This document shows, in pieces, positions 61,708 to 64,000 of a stretch of DNA of 64,000 bases. The stretch spans positions 65,107 to 129,106 of the forward strand of contig JBJXDY010000055.1 of the NCBI GenBank assembly GCA_046154965.1, written 5' to 3'. The notes below the pieces were generated by a model. It had not been told where the DNA came from and did no database searches. It worked only from the letters and a program-made list of their open reading frames with translations. Source of the stretch: DATKFM01 sp046154965. GTDB taxonomy: Bacteria; Pseudomonadota; Alphaproteobacteria; Dongiales; Dongiaceae. Each line of letters opens with the position of its first letter. Position 1 is the first letter of the stretch. The position numbers were made by a program, and so were the translations under genes.

Positions 61708-62300
61708 TCTGAAATGGGTCGAAACGACTGCCGGTGGTGAGGGGTGATGCCCAGACGTTCTAGGGCCGCCTTATGCTCGGCCGTGCCATAGCCGGCATTG
61801 TGCTCCCAGCCATAGCCGGGATGTCGCCGCGCCAGATCCGCCATGATCCGGTCGCGGGTCACCTTGGCGATAATCGAGGCGGCGGCGATGGAGAGGCTGA
61901 TGCCGTCGCCCTTCACCACCGGCCGCACCGGACAGGGCAGGGTGGGCGCACAGTTGCCGTCGACCAGGGCGATGGCCGGCGCCACCGGCAGGCGCTGCAC
62001 GGCGCGCGCCATCGCCAGCATCGTCGCCTGCAGGATGTTGTGGCTGTCGATCTCTTCCACGGTCGCCTGGCCGACCCCGATCAACGCGTAGAGCGGCAGC
62101 AGGCCGAACAGCTCGCCGCGCAGCGGCGCCGCCACTACCTTCGAATCGTCGAGTCGTGCCGCGATGTCCCGCGGCAGGGTCTTCTCGTTGAGGATGACAG
62201 CCGCGGCCACGACAGGCCCGGCCCAGGGCCCGCGCCCGGCTTCGTCGATGCCGGCCACCGGTCCCCGCTTGCAACGGCGCTCGAGCGAGAAATCGGGCAT
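61686..62300 (-). CDS. rnhB: Ribonuclease HII
   Basis: A 204-residue RNase HII, which cuts RNA in RNA-DNA hybrids and removes misinserted ribonucleotides. The catalytic motif is GIDEAGRGPWAGPVV (Asp and Glu at residues about 19-20); further acidic residues are in ALVDGNC and the later AAASIIAKVTRDRIM. Length is usual. It lies 71 bp upstream of ccrM on the same strand, a common alphaproteobacterial arrangement. Confidence 0.95.
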   Translation of the reverse strand: MPDFSLERRCKRGPVAGIDEAGRGPWAGPVVAAAVILNEKTLPRDIAARLDDSKVVAAPLRGELFGLLPLYALIGVGQATVEEIDSHNILQATMLAMARAVQRLPVAPAIALVDGNCAPTLPCPVRPVVKGDGISLSIAAASIIAKVTRDRIMADLARRHPGYGWEHNAGYGTAEHKAALERLGITPHHRQSFRPISESQTTIY

Positions 62301-62342
62301 GGCCGCTGATAACGCGAGTCGGCGGCGCTGGCTAGCCGCTCC

Positions 62343-63236
62343 TCAATTCAGGAAATGAGCGATCAGGGCGGCGACGCCCGCGGGATCTTCCCATTGCAGA
62401 TTGTGACCGAGCTTGTTGAAGGCGACGAACTCGGAGTCCTTGATGGCTTCGCGCAGCGCCTGCTGATCCTCGGCGCTGAACAGCGGATCCTGGCCGCCCC
62501 ACAGGATCATGGTCGGCGCCGTGATCGTCGAGGACAGCCGGCCATACTCGGCCGTGTGGAGTTCCTGCAGAACCGCGCGCCAGATTCGCGTCGGGATGGC
62601 GCAGGCTTCGCGCCGCGCATGGGCGATGAATTCCGCATCGACCGGCGTCGGGTTGGTGGTCCACTCGGTGATGAACGCCGAATTCTCATCGACCGGATCG
62701 GTTAATGCCCGGACGTTGCCGGACAGCCATGATCCCGGCGCTGTCGCCTTGGCTGCCGACAGGGTGGAGCCGACGAGCACCAGCTTGCGCAGGCGGTCGG
62801 CATGGCGCTGGGCGAAGACCTGGCCGATCATGCTGCCGAGCGAATGGCCGACGAAATCCACCTTCTCGATCCTAAGATGATCGAGCAGCAGGCAGAGATC
62901 GTGGACCATGTCGGGAACCGTGTAGCAGCATTCCGGCGCCGATGACGCACCATGGCCGCGCAGATCGACCGCGATCAGCCGGTACCGGTGCGCCAGATGC
63001 GCCATCGGCAGCGACCAGGACCGGCTGCTATCCGTATAGCCATGGACCAGCAGCACCGGGCGGCCCTCGGGATTGCCCTTGTCCGCATAGGCGATGGTGA
63101 TGCCGTTGGGCAGGGTGGCCCGCTGCTTCGTGCCGGCCCAGCCGGCCTGGTCGATCTTGGTGAGGCCGGGTTTCGTTGGCGACGGCGCTGGTTCCGGCTG
63201 GCTGCTCAGGGGATTGCGACGGGGGTTGCTGCTCAT
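62343..63236 (-). CDS. Alpha/beta-fold hydrolase
   Basis: A 297-residue hydrolase of the alpha/beta superfamily. The oxyanion segment is LLVHGYTDSSRSW, the nucleophile elbow is VGHSLGSMIG, the acid is in GGQDPLFS and the histidine is in LGHNLQWEDP. It could be an esterase, lactonase or similar; the substrate is unknown. ATG at 63236 has GGAG before it. Confidence 0.88.
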   Translation of the reverse strand: MSSNPRRNPLSSQPEPAPSPTKPGLTKIDQAGWAGTKQRATLPNGITIAYADKGNPEGRPVLLVHGYTDSSRSWSLPMAHLAHRYRLIAVDLRGHGASSAPECCYTVPDMVHDLCLLLDHLRIEKVDFVGHSLGSMIGQVFAQRHADRLRKLVLVGSTLSAAKATAPGSWLSGNVRALTDPVDENSAFITEWTTNPTPVDAEFIAHARREACAIPTRIWRAVLQELHTAEYGRLSSTITAPTMILWGGQDPLFSAEDQQALREAIKDSEFVAFNKLGHNLQWEDPAGVAALIAHFLN

Positions 63237-63298
63237 GATGCATCTCCGGGAAAAAACGACTGCGCGGCCAGCAAATCACATCCGGCGTCAAAAACCCG

Positions 63299-64000
63299 TC
63301 ACAAGGCTTTTCGTCCCCGCTCGCTGCGCCCTTCCGGGAACTTAATCCAGTACTCGGCGACGCCTTCCTCCATGGTAACAAAGCTGGCGCCGCCGTCTTT
63401 CAGCGCGCGGATCAGCTTCTCCAGCATGATCATGCGGTGGCCGCGGCCGATCACGTCGGGGTGGAAGGTATAGGTGATTATGCCCCAGTCGTAGTTGTCG
63501 CGCATGTAGGAGAAGTCGCCGAGCCAGTTTTCCATTACCAGGCCGGCGTTGCTCAGCCCTTGGTTGTGATACCGGTCCACATGGTAATACTCGAAGGCCG
63601 GAAAGTCATCGAGCGACCAGCTGACCGGCATCTCCACCAGCTTTGTATCGGGCCCATGGATCAGCGGCTCCTCCGGCGCGACGACGTCACCGTCGCGCGC
63701 CTGGTAGGGCAGGTAGTCATGGCCCATAAGGCTGCTGTCATAGACAAAGCCGTGCTTCAGCAGCAGCTCGATGGAGTGGGGACTCAGGTCCCACGAGGGC
63801 GAGCGGTAGCCGCGGGCATATTGGCCGGTCAGCTTCTTGATCGACTCATTGCCCCGCATCAGTTCGCGCTCCTCGCCCTCGCGGCTCAGGCTGGCGGGGA
63901 TGCGGTGAGTCCAGCCGTGATGGCCGATCTCATGGGCGCCGCGCGCGACCGCGCCGCAGATATCCGGATAGCTCTCGATCGTGTGGCCGGGGATGAACCA
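63299..64000 (-). CDS. Polysaccharide deacetylase family protein (5' end beyond window)
   Basis: The frame runs uninterrupted from the window edge, so the N-terminus is missing; the visible 233 residues are the C-terminal part of a NodB-homology deacetylase. The metal-binding motif is GAHEIGHHGWTH, followed by GYRSPSWDLSPHS and the catalytic-base region FHPDVIGRGHR near the C-terminus. The MPVSWSLDDFPAF segment resembles peptidoglycan/chitooligosaccharide and related amidohydrolases (HpPgdA or PuuE-like). The substrate cannot be settled. Confidence 0.87.
   Translation of the reverse strand, partial: WFIPGHTIESYPDICGAVARGAHEIGHHGWTHRIPASLSREGEERELMRGNESIKKLTGQYARGYRSPSWDLSPHSIELLLKHGFVYDSSLMGHDYLPYQARDGDVVAPEEPLIHGPDTKLVEMPVSWSLDDFPAFEYYHVDRYHNQGLSNAGLVMENWLGDFSYMRDNYDWGIITYTFHPDVIGRGHRMIMLEKLIRALKDGGASFVTMEEGVAEYWIKFPEGRSERGRKAL

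Overview
The window reads as an ordinary chromosomal segment of a GC-rich alphaproteobacterium, most likely of the Rhodospirillales type. The grounds are a CcrM-type GANTC DNA methyltransferase, a GapR (DUF2312) nucleoid protein, the N-formylglutamate amidohydrolase / DUF1244 / GapR neighbourhood, a one-piece indolepyruvate ferredoxin oxidoreductase and a ccoNOQP-ccoG cluster. The assignment to order is inference from gene content only. I see no rRNA, tRNA, CRISPR array, complete IS or phage. Coding density is high and most genes are in short operons.

Layout. 1-7.4 kb: end of a DUF2339 membrane protein, pyruvate kinase, a GST-MerR operon with a clear MerR-type promoter, and an SDR. 7.6-13.7 kb: an LpxR-like outer-membrane protein, a methyltransferase, an intact GFA gene facing a truncated GFA remnant, an acyl-CoA synthetase, a DMT transporter, an orphan consensus promoter with no gene behind it, and a small cytochrome c with an FNR-type site. 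13.8-18.6 kb: 4-hydroxyproline epimerase, N-formylglutamate amidohydrolase, a YbdK-like ligase, DUF1244, GapR and a DMT exporter. 18.6-24.1 kb: a complete oppABCDF peptide importer. 24.3-29.3 kb: a beta-lactamase-fold serine hydrolase and a divergent sugar ABC importer with its GntR regulator. 29.3-33 kb: a GcvA-like regulator facing a DUF1127 gene, then sigma54-driven glnK-amtB.

33-47.8 kb: the large indolepyruvate oxidoreductase, an S41 protease, an RTX gene broken by a one-base frameshift, a lipoprotein globin, a lysine/tryptophan monooxygenase-type flavoprotein, a class C acid phosphatase, a sorbosone dehydrogenase-cytochrome c pair and a sugar epimerase. 47.8-53.8 kb: a tight minus-strand operon for cbb3 oxidase (DUF2189, small membrane protein, ccoN, ccoO, ccoQ, ccoP, ccoG, mini-FixH) with an FNR box upstream. 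54-64 kb: PPK2, a third GFA protein, an acyl-CoA ligase, oligoendopeptidase F, a methyltransferase, a GNAT, ccrM, rnhB, an alpha/beta hydrolase and a truncated polysaccharide deacetylase.

Working together: two sites of FNR/FixK type (before cytochrome c at 13.7 kb and before the cbb3 operon at 53.9 kb) suggest a shared low-oxygen regulon. glnK-amtB is a nitrogen-starvation unit, and the peptide, sugar, hydroxyproline, formylglutamate and keto-acid genes describe a scavenging heterotroph. I found no wholly new multi-gene system. The best leads are the DUF2189/72-aa/mini-FixH additions to the cbb3 operon, the orphan promoter at 13.05 kb, the MerR promoter at 4.76 kb and the DnaA-box/GANTC leader of ccrM.
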